Source: Straminergon stramineum (lineage: Eukaryota > Streptophyta > Bryopsida > Hypnales > Calliergonaceae). Taken from it: a stretch of 64,000 nucleotides of DNA. Below the pieces are notes generated by a model that saw only the letters and a list, made by a program, of their open reading frames with translations, was not told the DNA's origin and searched no databases. Location of the stretch: the NCBI GenBank assembly GCA_963920665.1, contig OY987273.1, positions 5,768,501 to 5,832,500 on the forward strand, given 5' to 3'. This document shows positions 12,601 through 23,365 of the stretch, one piece after another (position 1 is the first letter of the stretch; each line of letters begins with the position of its first letter). The translations under genes were made by a program, and so were the position numbers.

Positions 12601-15167
12601 GGCATAGAAAATGCTAAGGAGAAGCCTTACTATATACTAAGTAAGGGATTGGAGCAACCGAGATTCCAATAGACACCTAGTAATACTTCATGATCAATGT
12701 TATAGAAATTGGGCTCAATTGATGGGATGGAGGGAGTCAACAAACCAAGGTTGCTAAAGCCAAGAGAAAAGGTCGAAGTTTAGGACTCACTGTAAGGCAA
12801 GTGTTCGAATTTGCCTTCATTTGCAATTTCAATCAAAATTCATCCCTCGTATTAATGATGCAGATACACCTTGGCATGGAATCCCTCCTCTGAAAATATC
12901 CTAAACCATTACATGAAAATGATTAGTCATATGAATTATTATTTTCCCTCTCTAATGGTTTAAACAGTTGTTTTGATTAAGAAATCTAGAAGATTTGGCT
13001 AAAGGCTGACACTACTAATTCTGTGTTCGACCCACATTTCACTTGCTCAAGAATAGAACAAGAGGTAATCGTGTTCTTTGGGAAAACACCTGTTTGTTGT
13101 GGAAGTGCCTTTGCCTGCATGAGGTTCCTATCATGTCATAGTCATTTTTGAATGACGATTGACAAAAGAATCATGCTTGAGGAATGACCAAAGAAGTCTT
13201 CCGAGGTTGGCTTCAAGTGCAGCAGAGGACTTGTGTATCGCATTCGTCTACATTACAACTTGGATGAGTAAATACGTAGCCAATAGATGTGACTGTCAGT
13301 TTAGAAATGATTGGCAGCTTAAATTTGCAAGTGATGGCAGTGACCATTGATATGCCCATAGTTTGAGCTACCAAAGAGAACACTACTTCATGATGTCAAC
13401 ACTAATTACCGATAGACAATAAGCACAATCACTGTTACTGCATTTCTCATCATTTTGGACTTTTGACATAGTTGGATTTTGCATTACTCCAAGGATTACA
13501 AAATCACTAGAAGATAGTCAGAGCTCACCTAGTCTAATCGAGGAGAAAGTGGGCATAATAACTACATCCAAAAATTAATTGCCAACTGCCAAACCACGCC
13601 CAACCAATCATGCCCACTTTATGTCTTTCCTTTACGCCTTAAGAGAAGTGCACTTGATATACAAGATGAAAGTGCGAGGCAGCTTTGCATTCTTCTTCAA
13701 AGTAACCAAGCTACAACAGAGCCTCCTAGAGAAGTTAGTAGCCTATCGGAGTTTTGCCGTTTGAAAGTGTGCATGGTGCAAGCTTGGAAGCAACTTTAGC
13801 AATCTCATTGACGCTAGGAAGAGATCGGTCAAGCCTTCGGAAGGCACGTTGTGTGGGACATGCAAATGGATTCTCCAGTGTTGAGCCCACTACAGCCTAA
13901 GATAGAGTACAAGCTCCTTTACGACAAGAACATGGTGCAAGTGCAGAAGGTGTTGGCGCCTTGCATTCTTACTAGAAAAGAGCTATGAGTTCCCACTTAA
14001 TAAAGTTACCATTGTTCTCAATCTAGAAGTTTGAGCCTCAATATACACAATTGGTAGCCATGTGGGGACCTCCAAGTCTTAGGGATCAAGGTAGAGCATT
14101 GTTTTTAACGGACCAAAATGGTGACAACTCTCCTACGTGCAGTTGTACAATTTTTGTGGACTTACTTTTTGCAGTGTGGAGTCATTAAATTTTTATGTAG
14201 TGGAAGCATTACATATGGGTGGCGTGCTAGAGTTTAACTTGACTGTCTTATTTTAAAATGCATTTTTTTCGAAGTCATCAGTGTTGTAGTTGTTTGATAG
14301 TTATTTAGTAGTCGCTTATTAAGCCTTGTTTCTCTAACGCAACTTCCTCTAAGTCATATTCAAGTCATATAGGAGTATTCCTCCAATCACGACCCAACTG
14401 GAGTTTACTCCAGACTAGGTATGGGCAAGTGGGTGGCCACGTGGAACTCCTTGTTGCGAGGACACTGAAGTGCACTCTCCCTTCCCTTAGTCCAAGCGCA
14501 ACCGTAACTTTCCCTCCTCTTCATGTGCACATCTCTATTGCCTTCGATTGCCTAATTGCATTCATGACATTAAGAGTTCTGCGCCGCAGGAATGAGGCCT
14601 TCGAAAAAAAACTTGGAAGGAAAGGTGAGTTTGTACGTAGAAGAGTGGCGACGAGCTCCTAAGAAGTTCCAAGCAACAAGGCCTCCTAAGATGCATGGGA
14701 CAAAGGAAGTCTAGAGAAGGCGAAGACAAAGACGAAGATCCCAATCCCAATTACACACCAATGACTAGCGACTACAACTCCTCCTCCGAGGCAACAAAGT
14801 CCAATGAAGAGGCCATCGTAGTAGGTATGATGAATTTAGCAATTACTTGTACACATGCTCAGTAGCAATCCAAGTAGGAGGTAGTTGGCACAGGTAAGTT
14901 GGAAAAAAGCTATCTTTCTTTGAGTTTAGGGTGGTAGGAATCTGGCTGTGTAGTCCTTCATTTGTCTCGTAATGGTCCCAATTGTTCCTTCTGCATTGTG
15001 CAATGTAACTCGCCGTGCCTATTGCCTATGTGTTCACTTTGCTGTAAACCCCATCTTCTGGATTTTGAGCGATGACACCCTACTACACCGTCATGGTCTA
15101 ATACTTCTTGAACGTGGAGTATTTAGTGGAGGGAATGCGTTGTAGGAATAAAGAGCGCTACAATTGA
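12601..15167. other. No recognisable gene
   Basis: Internal CACTA DNA of mixed composition. Short open frames exist (for example 13159-13350 and 14429-14662) but none resembles a known family and none continues into a larger coding structure. An AGTCATTTTTGAATGACG motif near 13139 is a short inverted repeat. Confidence 0.4.
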
Positions 15168-16075
15168 TTGTCAACCTTGAATTGCACTTTCTATTCTTCT
15201 CTCTATAATCAGGAATTTACACCTACATTGAATGTCATGAGTGCAAAGTTTGAGAAAATAATATTTGACTCTAGCGACGATGAGGAGGAGGTGGAGCCTC
15301 TATTGGATAGGAGAAAGAAGAGACAACACCCAGCTATCCCATCCCAGTCACTAGCAAAGAATCAAGTAGTTGGTTCATTTGCACAACACGCACCCCTAAG
15401 TGGTGGACCTTATGAGAGCGGTTGGTTCTGGGTGCTTGGGCAATGGATGCCACAACAACCCAGCTAGGCACCTCCTCCATGGTCAGTAGGTCTGCCAACA
15501 ATTTATTAAGGGGCATGTGAACCATGTCCTAGAGGGCACAATGTAGAGGACCGCATAAGCCGAAGGAAGAAGCGCACGGCATATGAGGCGGGAAGTTGTG
15601 ACCGCTCTATAGGGGGGAAAAAACAAATTTTGTATATGTCCAAGAAGGTGGCAAGGTAGATGCTACATGTGAAGGGAAGAATGCTTGGGACTTGGCAGTA
15701 CAGAACTTCACCCCCAAGATTCTTGACATGAGCATTGTCAAATGGTCGAACCACAAGCCTCACACACTAACTAAATTACGAGAAGCTCTAGATAATGAGT
15801 TTGAGTATGTGGGTCATCCTTTGAGCATGTCTGGCTTCTATAGCATTGTGACTCGGTTCATGAAGTCTAAGAGATCTCGCTTGAAGATGCGTTACTTGAA
15901 AGGCAACAAGTCGACCCCTATCCACATAGTTGATGATGACCGGTGGAATCAACTCATTGCCTATTGGGAGACGGATGTACAAAAAATGAAGTCCCCCAAA
16001 ATGGCTGTTGTGCAGTAGAGTGTGAAGAATTTTAGTGTGGTGGGGCGGAGAGGTAAAGCAAGTGTTGAAGCACAA
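15168..16075 (+). pseudogene. TNPA-like second CACTA ORF
   Basis: An acidic stretch FDSSDDEEEVEP followed by basic KKRQ lies at about 15270-15340. A second block (15692-16018) encodes ALDNEFEYVGHPLSMSGFYS and ends with DDDRWNQLIAYWETD, then KMKSPKMAVVQ, a TAG, and SVKNFSVVGRRGKASVE. The order 'W..L..YW', 'K....' and 'GRRG' fits the second (TNPA/transposase_24-like) protein of plant CACTA elements, which binds subterminal repeats. It is divergent in orientation from Tnp2. TAG stops occur after APPPW-type sequence and before SVKNF. The family call rests on motif order only. Confidence 0.55.
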
Positions 16076-16196
16076 CTAGTAAGCCTTCCCATAATTCACC
16101 AATACTACTTTTCCTACATTATTATTGCTTTAATCTTCTATTGATCCATCCTCCAATAGTTGCTATAATCTCACAATGCCACACTGTTGTCTTCAT

Positions 16197-16300
16197 TGTA
16201 TACCATCAATTTTGCAGAGGGAGGGGAGGGCAAGCATCCCTGGTATCACCGACCTAGCCGAAGGCATGTGGGCAAGTCCTAGTGTAAAACCTGCAGCATT
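16197..16300 (+). CDS. Candidate downstream exon of the TNPA-like gene
   Basis: A short open segment bounded by a good acceptor (polypyrimidine stretch then TTTTGCAG) and a good donor (GTAAGT). It could encode GRASIPGITDLAEGMWA and follow the TNPA-like ORF. The splice sites are visible; the function is unknown. Confidence 0.3.
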
Positions 16301-16968
16301 TGTAAGTTTTTACTTCCTCTGTGGACTTGTATCATTTAAGGCCATGAAATTGTTGTACCTTTGTGAATAAGCCCACTTACCCTAAATCTAAGGCTTCTTT
16401 CTATCATTTCCAATGCCAAGTTGTTTGGGGGAAGGAAAGTCAAGAGTGCTACAGAGTAAGTTGAAGCACTTGGTAGGTGGTCCAATTACTGGTACATTGG
16501 GAAGAGGAAGAATCAAAAACTTTGTAATTAATGAACACCATGAATGAATATCGTATTTTATGTGACATTTTGAATGTGAAGCATCTTCTTTTGAGTGAGG
16601 ACCAACTATTTTGAATGGCCCCAAATGAGTTTGATGTGAAGGTTATACTTGTCCACGTGAAGTAGAATTGCATTCTTGCTCATGACAATATATGGATGAA
16701 ATTTAGTAGTATTAGACTTGTATTTGCCCTTCGTGGGATTAGTTTCTTATGTGCATGCATTGTAGCCCCGTTAGTTGACATGCATATATGTAACTGGTTG
16801 AAAGTCGCAATGTAGTTGCACCTCAGTCACACCTCAGTCATAGTGCAATTGCATTTTAGTTGCGCAGAAGTTATAGTGCACTTCTATCTGATTTGCACAA
16901 TAGTCATGAATGGTTACTACTAACCATGTCGATTCTATACAGCTATTGAACCACTTGCATGCAAATAA
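16301..16968. other. No gene; AGTCA-rich noncoding
   Basis: Noncoding stretch. At 16800-16925 there are several short repeats of CAGTCA/AGTTGCAC/TAGTGCA type. No coding sequence recognised. Confidence 0.35.
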
Positions 16969-17019
16969 ATGTGTAATTATCGGTGTTTTGATTTTGTGAA
17001 GCAAAGTGGGTCAAAAGAG
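16969..17019 (+). pseudogene. 5' stub of the interrupted FCP1-like gene (copy III)
   Basis: An open frame from ATG at 16969 reads to the AGAG target duplication (17016-17019), ending QSGSKE. If element 1 (17020-40726) and one AGAG copy are removed, it joins in frame to ESFLYSEMANLKED at 40731. I infer that element 1 landed in the coding sequence of the FCP1-like gene that resumes there. The stub is short, so this is suggestive, not proven. Confidence 0.4.
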
Positions 17020-17046
17020 AAGGCCTTATTCGTTAAATTGAGACAA

Positions 17047-17569
17047 AATGACAATTTTGAGACTTTGAAAAATGGATGCAAAGCTCCAACAAATTAAGAG
17101 TTGTTGAACCCAATGATATGTAGAGTCGGCCATGTAACAACGATAGAAAGCTTTGAACAAGCTGCCCCAATTGACTTGAAACATGAGATTATAATTGCAT
17201 CAATACAAGAGAAGATGTGAGACTTTCTTTCAAATAGAGGACCCGAAGTACTCCGTACAAAGAAAGCGAGTCATTTAAAGTGAGTAAGTTGGAATTACTT
17301 GTGCTGTTTAATACAAAAAGAGTATGTAAATATTCTTTGTAGGGAATGAACTATGAGGGCATAAGATTCAATGGAATCAATATCGCTGTTTCTTGTATAT
17401 GAAGCATTGAACTTCTGAAAGTATTTTTGTATGTCTACTTACTATACTATTAATAGTCAAGGCTACGTCAAAACTAAGTACTTCGAAACAATTACTTGCT
17501 TGATGTACTTGTTGATGGCAAAATCTGTACTTTGTCTATTTCTGTACAATTGCTCCTAGCTGCTTCCAA
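17047..17569. other. Element 1 left subterminal region
   Basis: AT-rich DNA just inside the left TIR with another TTGAGAC motif at about 17057. No gene is visible. Confidence 0.5.
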
Positions 17570-18162
17570 TGCTTTGAGCTTTGCTTGTCCTTTAAAGATA
17601 TCCTCATGTCGAGAATGATAGTGCGGCCCACTTCCCCCCCCCCAAAGACTCGCATAAGCTCAAGCTTTGAGCTCCATTTTCCTTTCACTTTGACCTTCGA
17701 GTGGCTTGGGGGGCCCCTGGACCCGAAAGCGATCTTGACCCTCGAGGAGGCCGCCTCGGCAATGATGCATTAACATTGTCTATGTTCGGAAGTGGAGTCC
17801 CTCTTGTTTTGGAGTCCAGTGAACAGCGATGTTCTCTGAAAATTCGTTGCTTGAAAAGACTCTCGGCAGAAGGGGATCATCTAGCTCTTACAGATTGCGA
17901 GGGATGAGGTTGCTTATCCTCGATCCGAAGAATAGTAACATCAGTACTCGGCTTCCGTACCTCCCCCCCCTTTGTCATCCTCCAACACAACTACCAACTT
18001 CAATCCATCGATGCGGACATTAGGAAATGCAGATGGAGTTGGAACATCATCTTCGAGCGGAGGATGTCCCGGCGCTTCATGCAAGGGTAGTTTTAGTTTG
18101 CAACTTGTTGCCGCATCCGTTCACGGTTTTGGCGAGAAGGAATTCCCATGACCCGAGGATGT
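17570..18162 (-). pseudogene. Gene X of element 1, C-terminal part
   Basis: GC-richer than its surroundings and coding-like on the minus strand: LEDDVPTPSAFPNVRIDGLKL, then an ELKA.AYASLGGGEVGRTI and DMRISLKDKQSS ending. These match in order the gene at 60086-60790 in element 3 (LYDDTHVPMSFPVTEALLL, THDGVPPSRRT, WDRKLIKLQRRQS). The N-terminal part lies at 21532-21700, split off by the family III insertion 18163-21531. Poly-C runs at 17632-17643 and 17965 and a TAG interrupt it. Function unknown; the matched region is Ser/Pro-rich. Confidence 0.45.
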
Positions 18163-19550
18163 TGTCGCAGCACAGGATAAGTAAATTCCCTTTTATGCTC
18201 AAAAAAATCACTCTAGAGCATTACTAAGTGACTCTAAAGATCGAACCCACAAGATTCTGTGAAGTATTTAGCTTTATTATGCTAGTAAGCTCTCCTAACC
18301 TCAAAAACTTCCTTTTCGGTCCTAGATCTTCGACTGGAAAATCACCAACCACTAAGAGGATCAGGACTGGATCACTTCCTATCTGATTCTTTAAACCTCC
18401 GGTTAACTCAATTTTTCCAATTTCTAGGATTTGAACAACTTCGATCTTGGTACTTCTCTGAACCAATCCGCTTTAGATTGTCCTTGTGTCTACTCGATTC
18501 CCTTCCAGTTTAATTTTGCCTCTGTTGGACCATCAGAGGGTTCGCCACTTAGATTTGTGAGTGGTAGGCCCACCACTCCTTCTAAGGATTATAGTGGTTG
18601 AAGGTCCACTATTTTCTCCCTCCCTCTTCTAACTAACTCGGATCCGGTTTGGTCCCTCACAACAATCCCGACAGCAATCCAGATTGTAGGTCACACAGGG
18701 ACCCCCTGTACGATCCGCTCAAACTACAATGACTTTGCTACCAGATCCTACCCATGCAGAACTTGGTGGTTACAAGTGTAGTCGTCCGTTCCAACAGTTA
18801 TCAAAACTTATCCGTTTACCAACAAAGGCGGTGAGACCTCTCAAGAGATCGGATACTCAACCGAATTTCCCACCTGGGAGTTCTAGCACGACTAAGGATA
18901 CCCTCCCTATCTGCCTAGCCTAACAATGGTTTTCTCACCTGGATCTAAAAGCTCTAACTTTGCTGAGGCACTAAAATCCACTCCCAACACTCATAGGAAC
19001 CCGCTCACATACACTAAGGATCGGAATCTTACGCAACAAAGGGAGAAATCTATCTGCCACTCAGTCCTACACCTTTCTAACTCAATGTCATGCAATCTTG
19101 CCACATAGGGGGAGAAATACACAACAACAGGGCGCATTCAAAGGTACAATAGAATTGCAAAAGAAGACTACTAGCATCCCTCGCAGGTGCTAACTTATAT
19201 ACAAGTCAAAAAGGTACAATTTGAGTGGCAAAATCCGCAAAAGTTCCGCGGCAATCTAAGCCAAAATTTTCATTCCTACCTACCCCTACTCCTAACCGGA
19301 TCGGATCCTGATCCGATTCCGTTCCTACTATTTACACGTCACCTACCCGAGATCCAATGGTGGCACTACCTACTCCCGGATCAATGTCCTTGAAAATCTC
19401 GTTGAGGTTCCGGTTCTGCTCCCCCTCCTATGGGTCAGGAACCTGTTCACGTTTGGGGGTTGAATCCAAGTCGATGGCGGTTCCGAGTGTGCAAGCTTGA
19501 GTCGCCTTCCACTCTGATATCTTCGACTTCGGGGTGGTATCCTTCCCCTC

Positions 19551-21014
19551 TTAAGCTACTGCATCCAAGAACGAACCCGGTAGCAAGAGATCCGAGAGTT
19601 GGATCCCTCGGGAGCAAGTAGCTCCCAACACTAACCGACTACTTTCCTCCATACGGTCAGCTGCTGTCTGAGCCTCTCTCATGGCGACTTCCACTTGCTC
19701 GGTGAAGTCACTAAGAATCCGGATCATCCAGGTTCCGGACAACTTCTTCTCCTCATGCATCTTCTCATCGAGTAGCTTTGCCTTCGTGATGACCGATCCA
19801 GTCTCCCCGAACATAGCCTTCACCCGATCCGCTATCCTGTGAGACTCTTCTGCCATCGTGCAAGCAGCTACAGCATTCTCCTTCAGCACGAGGAGCTTAG
19901 CCTTCACACGATCCACCTCCTCTTGAAGCCTACGGATCTCCTCTTCATGTTTCCGAATCTCGATCAGATCAAAGATGCAGCTTGCCACCTTCTCCGGTAG
20001 ATCCAGATCCAGTGGCGCTCCAAGCAACTTCTCGATCGTAACCAAGATTCTTCTCTTCAGCTCCCAATCCGATTTGACATTACATAGAATCTTCTCGAGA
20101 GAAGTGAATGGATCATCGGGATTCGCTTCCTCCGATACGGTCTTCTCAACTTCTGGTCTTTCTTCCAAGGCTGTCGTATCTCGTGTCGGTGGCGTCCCTC
20201 GTTTGTTGGGGGAGGTAGTCTTCTAACGCTTGATCGGCAGCATTGGCGCCTCATCTTCTTCAGACTCCGAATCCTCTCCTGGTTCAGAACCGGATTCGTT
20301 CTCCTCATCCGAGCCCAATTCCCCATATCTTAGGACTACTTCCTGATCTTTCTACACCCTATCCTCTGTGTCATTTAGGAGTTGCTGGGACTTATAGAGG
20401 TGCATTAAGTATGGACATACTAGAGTTGCCCTACTCTTTCCAACTCTATTGACTAACTAGATCACCAAATCGGAAATGATCCAGGCCTAGTCGACTTTCC
20501 GGTCTCCTCTTAGGGCACCGAAAATAGTATTCGCAAGGGTAATGGTTACCCTTGTTGGCTTTTCCGGATGTAGGATCGGAACAAGGAATAGTAAGAGTCG
20601 TTGGTTCCGCTCATCAATACAGTCCTCTATGGCGTATCTGTCCTTGGGGTTTATTGCACCATCGAATTTGCCTCGGACGAAATCGTCCTTCCGGTTGGCC
20701 ATCCCGAATCCTCCTAGTCGGAAACCATAAACCGATCTCCAGACATCTTCCGTCCAGAGATGTGGAATCGCTCTCAAAGTATTATCCCACTCATTGGACA
20801 CTTTGCCCAAGAGTTCCCTCACTAGGACTTCCTCTTTGAAGCCCCAAGGCTTTGTTGCAAACCCTATACATCCCATGGAGTTTAAATCATCCATGAGTTC
20901 TGCTCTAGTATCCTCTGAAAGAGGGACAACCGGAACTATTTTCTAGAGTTTGACCTCTATTGTTGATGATGAGCTAGCCTGGCCTCTAGTTCTCTTGAGC
21001 TGCGGCATGGACAT
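19551..21014 (-). pseudogene. Family III protein, copy A
   Basis: One 488-codon frame from ATG (21014) to TAA (19551) contains five internal TAGs but no TGA, TAA or frameshift. Order: N-terminal folded domain with LWTEDVWRSVYGF, IEDCIDERNQ and EKPTRVTITLANTIFGALRG; a segment ending CPYLMHLYKSQQLL; an acidic linker (EPGEDSEEDEAP) with a basic patch; and a long C-terminal coiled coil (EEEIRRLQEEVDRVKAKLL). Copies B and C show the same order. The N-terminal domain faintly recalls plant putative-transposon/mobile-domain proteins; I cannot name it. It is the only gene of its element, so it is probably needed for mobility. Confidence 0.6.
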
Positions 21015-21260
21015 GGATGCGAGCTTGGAGGATCCCTTGTCCGATCCTACCTCACGTTTTCTCTACTAGCCGCATGTCCCGTTCCTTTCTTTCACTCTCC
21101 GATCTCAACCGAAAACCAAACTAAGATACTCTCACTCCAACTCTCGCAGAAAACACCTAAACACAAAGATTGACACGGAAAACAAAAACTGACAAACGCG
21201 AGGAGCTTGAGAGCGCTGAAAACAACAAATGTAAAAGAGGTGCGACTGGCCAAGCCAGCC

Positions 21261-21268
21261 CTTATATA
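21261..21268 (-). promoter_or_regulatory. Candidate TATA box of family III copy A
   Basis: On the minus strand the sequence reads GTATATAAGGGCTGGC, a canonical TATATAA about 250 bp upstream of the ATG at 21014. The corresponding place in copy B (57675) reads GGGTACTTAACC, a decayed form. Confidence 0.45.
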
Positions 21269-21531
21269 CTTGCTGGACCCCCTACCACCTCAGCGTGACC
21301 TAATCTGAATTCAGTTCCTTCTTGATATCTAGTTCATACCTTAACCGGTCAGAGATCCGCTCCTATCCGTCTTTCTTTGAAAACCGGATTGAGTAGATCT
21401 TTCCACTATCTCATTCTCCTCCTCTATTTCCACTCCTTATGGTTCCTTTACCAAATCCGGATACCCATATCCAGCTTTCTGGTTACTATTACTAGGTAAA
21501 ACCAAAAAAACTAGAGTTTCACGTTGCCACA

Positions 21532-21700
21532 AATGCTCGCTTCAACGGCGACGGAGAGCATATGGGAGTCCTCATAGGTCTGCGACTCAAGGGGCTATCC
21601 ACGACCCCGTCTTCAATGTCCCACTTGGAATAGTCTATAGCCACGGATGCAGCGTCCGCAGTGAACCACAGCAGGTATGGTTTGGAATACGGAGCAGTGT
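21532..21700 (-). pseudogene. Gene X of element 1, N-terminal part
   Basis: Minus-strand coding-like sequence VVDSPLSRRPMRTPICSPSP preceded by ADAASVAIDYSKWD. It matches element 3 at 60420-60520 (ATANSTMDFSL ... MVDSPPNGAPRLSKSCSPSP). Separated from the rest of gene X by family III copy A. Function unknown. Confidence 0.45.
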
Positions 21701-22030
21701 CACAACTCCCCCCCTCGGATTCCGACTAGTTGGAAAGTGACCTTTCTGATCCAGAGAGGAGACTCCTAGTCAACCATTGCCTTTTCAGTGGTTCAACAAA
21801 GCGAATGCCTCCAACCTACAGTACGTATATGATCAACAAGCCCACCCACATTACCTCTGTCCAACAAATGCAAAAGCATCTTCAATTGAGACTGGGAGAC
21901 ATGTATAGTAAACCCCCGAGTACATGGCAAAGATTCAAGGGAAATGCGAACTCAATATATTATTTACAAAAGATCATAGCGTACAAATCGAGGACTATAG
22001 ACAAAATGTTATCTCACATCTAGAAAGAAT

Positions 22031-22891
22031 CTACTTTATAGCGTACTTCCTACATCGGCCTCGCTCTATGATTAAGCCTATGCTAGGAAGTTCGTATCTA
22101 GAACCCATGACCTTCGAGGACTCTCTCATCCCGTCTATGAGCGACTCCAACTTGTAGTCCTCGACTCCCAATGGATTCAAACCAATGCGGTTTTCCTCGA
22201 CGTATGTCTGCATTTGGCCCGGTTGATAGTTCGAATCTAGACATTTGAGCCATGGCAGAAGTTCCCCCATGAGGACGTTGTCTCTGCGATTATGGTGCCT
22301 CCAAGTGTCTAGGAATATGGCATTCCCATTCTCATTGCAAACGCTCTTGTTCGAAGAGTCGTCAATGAGAAGCGTATTATTTGAGGTGAAGGACATGCTC
22401 CCGCTCGGATTGCAAAACAAGGTCTTGGAGAGCACTTTCATACAATGCACTTTCTCACCGAGATGAAAGAACTTTCCCAGAGAGTACTCTATCTTTTTTC
22501 ATTGCTCCTGACTCAGTATATCATAGGGTACTCTACAACCGTTGAACAAGTGTCTAGCGATGGGTTCTGCATTACGCTTCAACATTGTGGTCCACACTAA
22601 GATCCTATCCGCGATTGCTGAAACCTATCGGAGGACTTCACCTAGATTTTGCCGAGCGAATACCACCTTGGGTCCGATGATCGTGGGATTTCTGTGGCAG
22701 AGAACATTGTCTTCGAGCTTGTACGGTTTGAATTTCTCCCTATAGGACTTCATCGCCATATGGCAAAGTATGCCGTTCAAGTCGAAGACAATGTTCAGAC
22801 ACTTCCTCCGCGGTAGAGGAAGTACGGGAGGCACATTCTTTGGCACAATTTCTCTCCCGCCCTCCAATACTACCTGATGAAAATAGAACAA
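22031..22891 (-). pseudogene. FCP1/SCP-like HAD phosphatase, copy I (element 1)
   Basis: FCP1-type HAD enzymes remove phosphate from serine, classically on the RNA polymerase II C-terminal domain. Visible here: motif I LNIVFDLNGILC (about 22770), RILVWTTM as motif II (about 22610), NNTLLIDDSSNKSVCNENGN as motif III (about 22360), and a C-terminal tail to 22031. Motif I has Asn where the family has the second Asp (DxN, not DxD), as in copy II. An acceptor TTTTCATCAG lies at 22877. Two in-frame stops (after GEVLR and SQEQ) suggest decay. It lies downstream of the methyltransferase-like gene on the same strand. Confidence 0.7.
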
Positions 22892-23365
22892 GAAAGAAAT
22901 GGAGTTACCTATTTAAATGCAGAAACGGGAGATCCAGAAAGCAGATAGAAGCATTCAGTTCCCCTAATCGACTGCGGTCTCCCATTAGAAAGTGCTTTCA
23001 TTGGCAGCGGACGATGCATGCTTTTATTTTTTTGCAGCTAAGCAACAGAAACACTGAAAGCCAAAGACAATTAGACTGATGCACGAATCCATGGAAATCG
23101 GGTATAATTTATTTACAAAGTCTTCAAATTACAGCCGCAAAATTATATTACGTCTCTAGTCGACTAAAAACTACTCTGAGCACTATGCTATACTATTGTA
23201 CACGGATGGTAGCCATAGATAGATTCGTCATCAACACCAAGCAATCAAGTAGCAGCGATGACATCCTGTCAAGAAGCATGGATACAAATGAGATTCAGTA
23301 ACTAGTAGAGGACTTCTTAGTTGCTATCACCGAACACAATCATGAATGACTCCAAGGTTCTGGAA

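Larger units (their letters stand above)
18163..21531. mobile_element. Family III element, copy A (3.37 kb)
   Basis: The left end TGTCGCAGCACAGGATAAG resembles the left end of copy B at 54467 (TGTCG...CATAAGTAC). The right end GAGTTTCACGTTGCCACA resembles copy B's right end (GAGTTTACGTCTCGCGACA). Lengths agree (3369 against 3504 bp). The flanks GATGT and AATGC are only partly alike, so the 5-bp target duplication has decayed. It splits gene X. Both ends are rich in GGATCC/GGAATC-type inverted motifs, for example 19295-19320. It carries one gene on the minus strand. Confidence 0.7.

Noticed and set aside
19551..21014. UAG reassigned to glutamine in this organism
   Set aside because: The TAG-only frame of family III copy A and TAG-for-Gln positions invite it, but other copies also carry TGA, TAA and frameshifts, and methylation-driven decay explains the bias. 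Kept only as an alternative to test.
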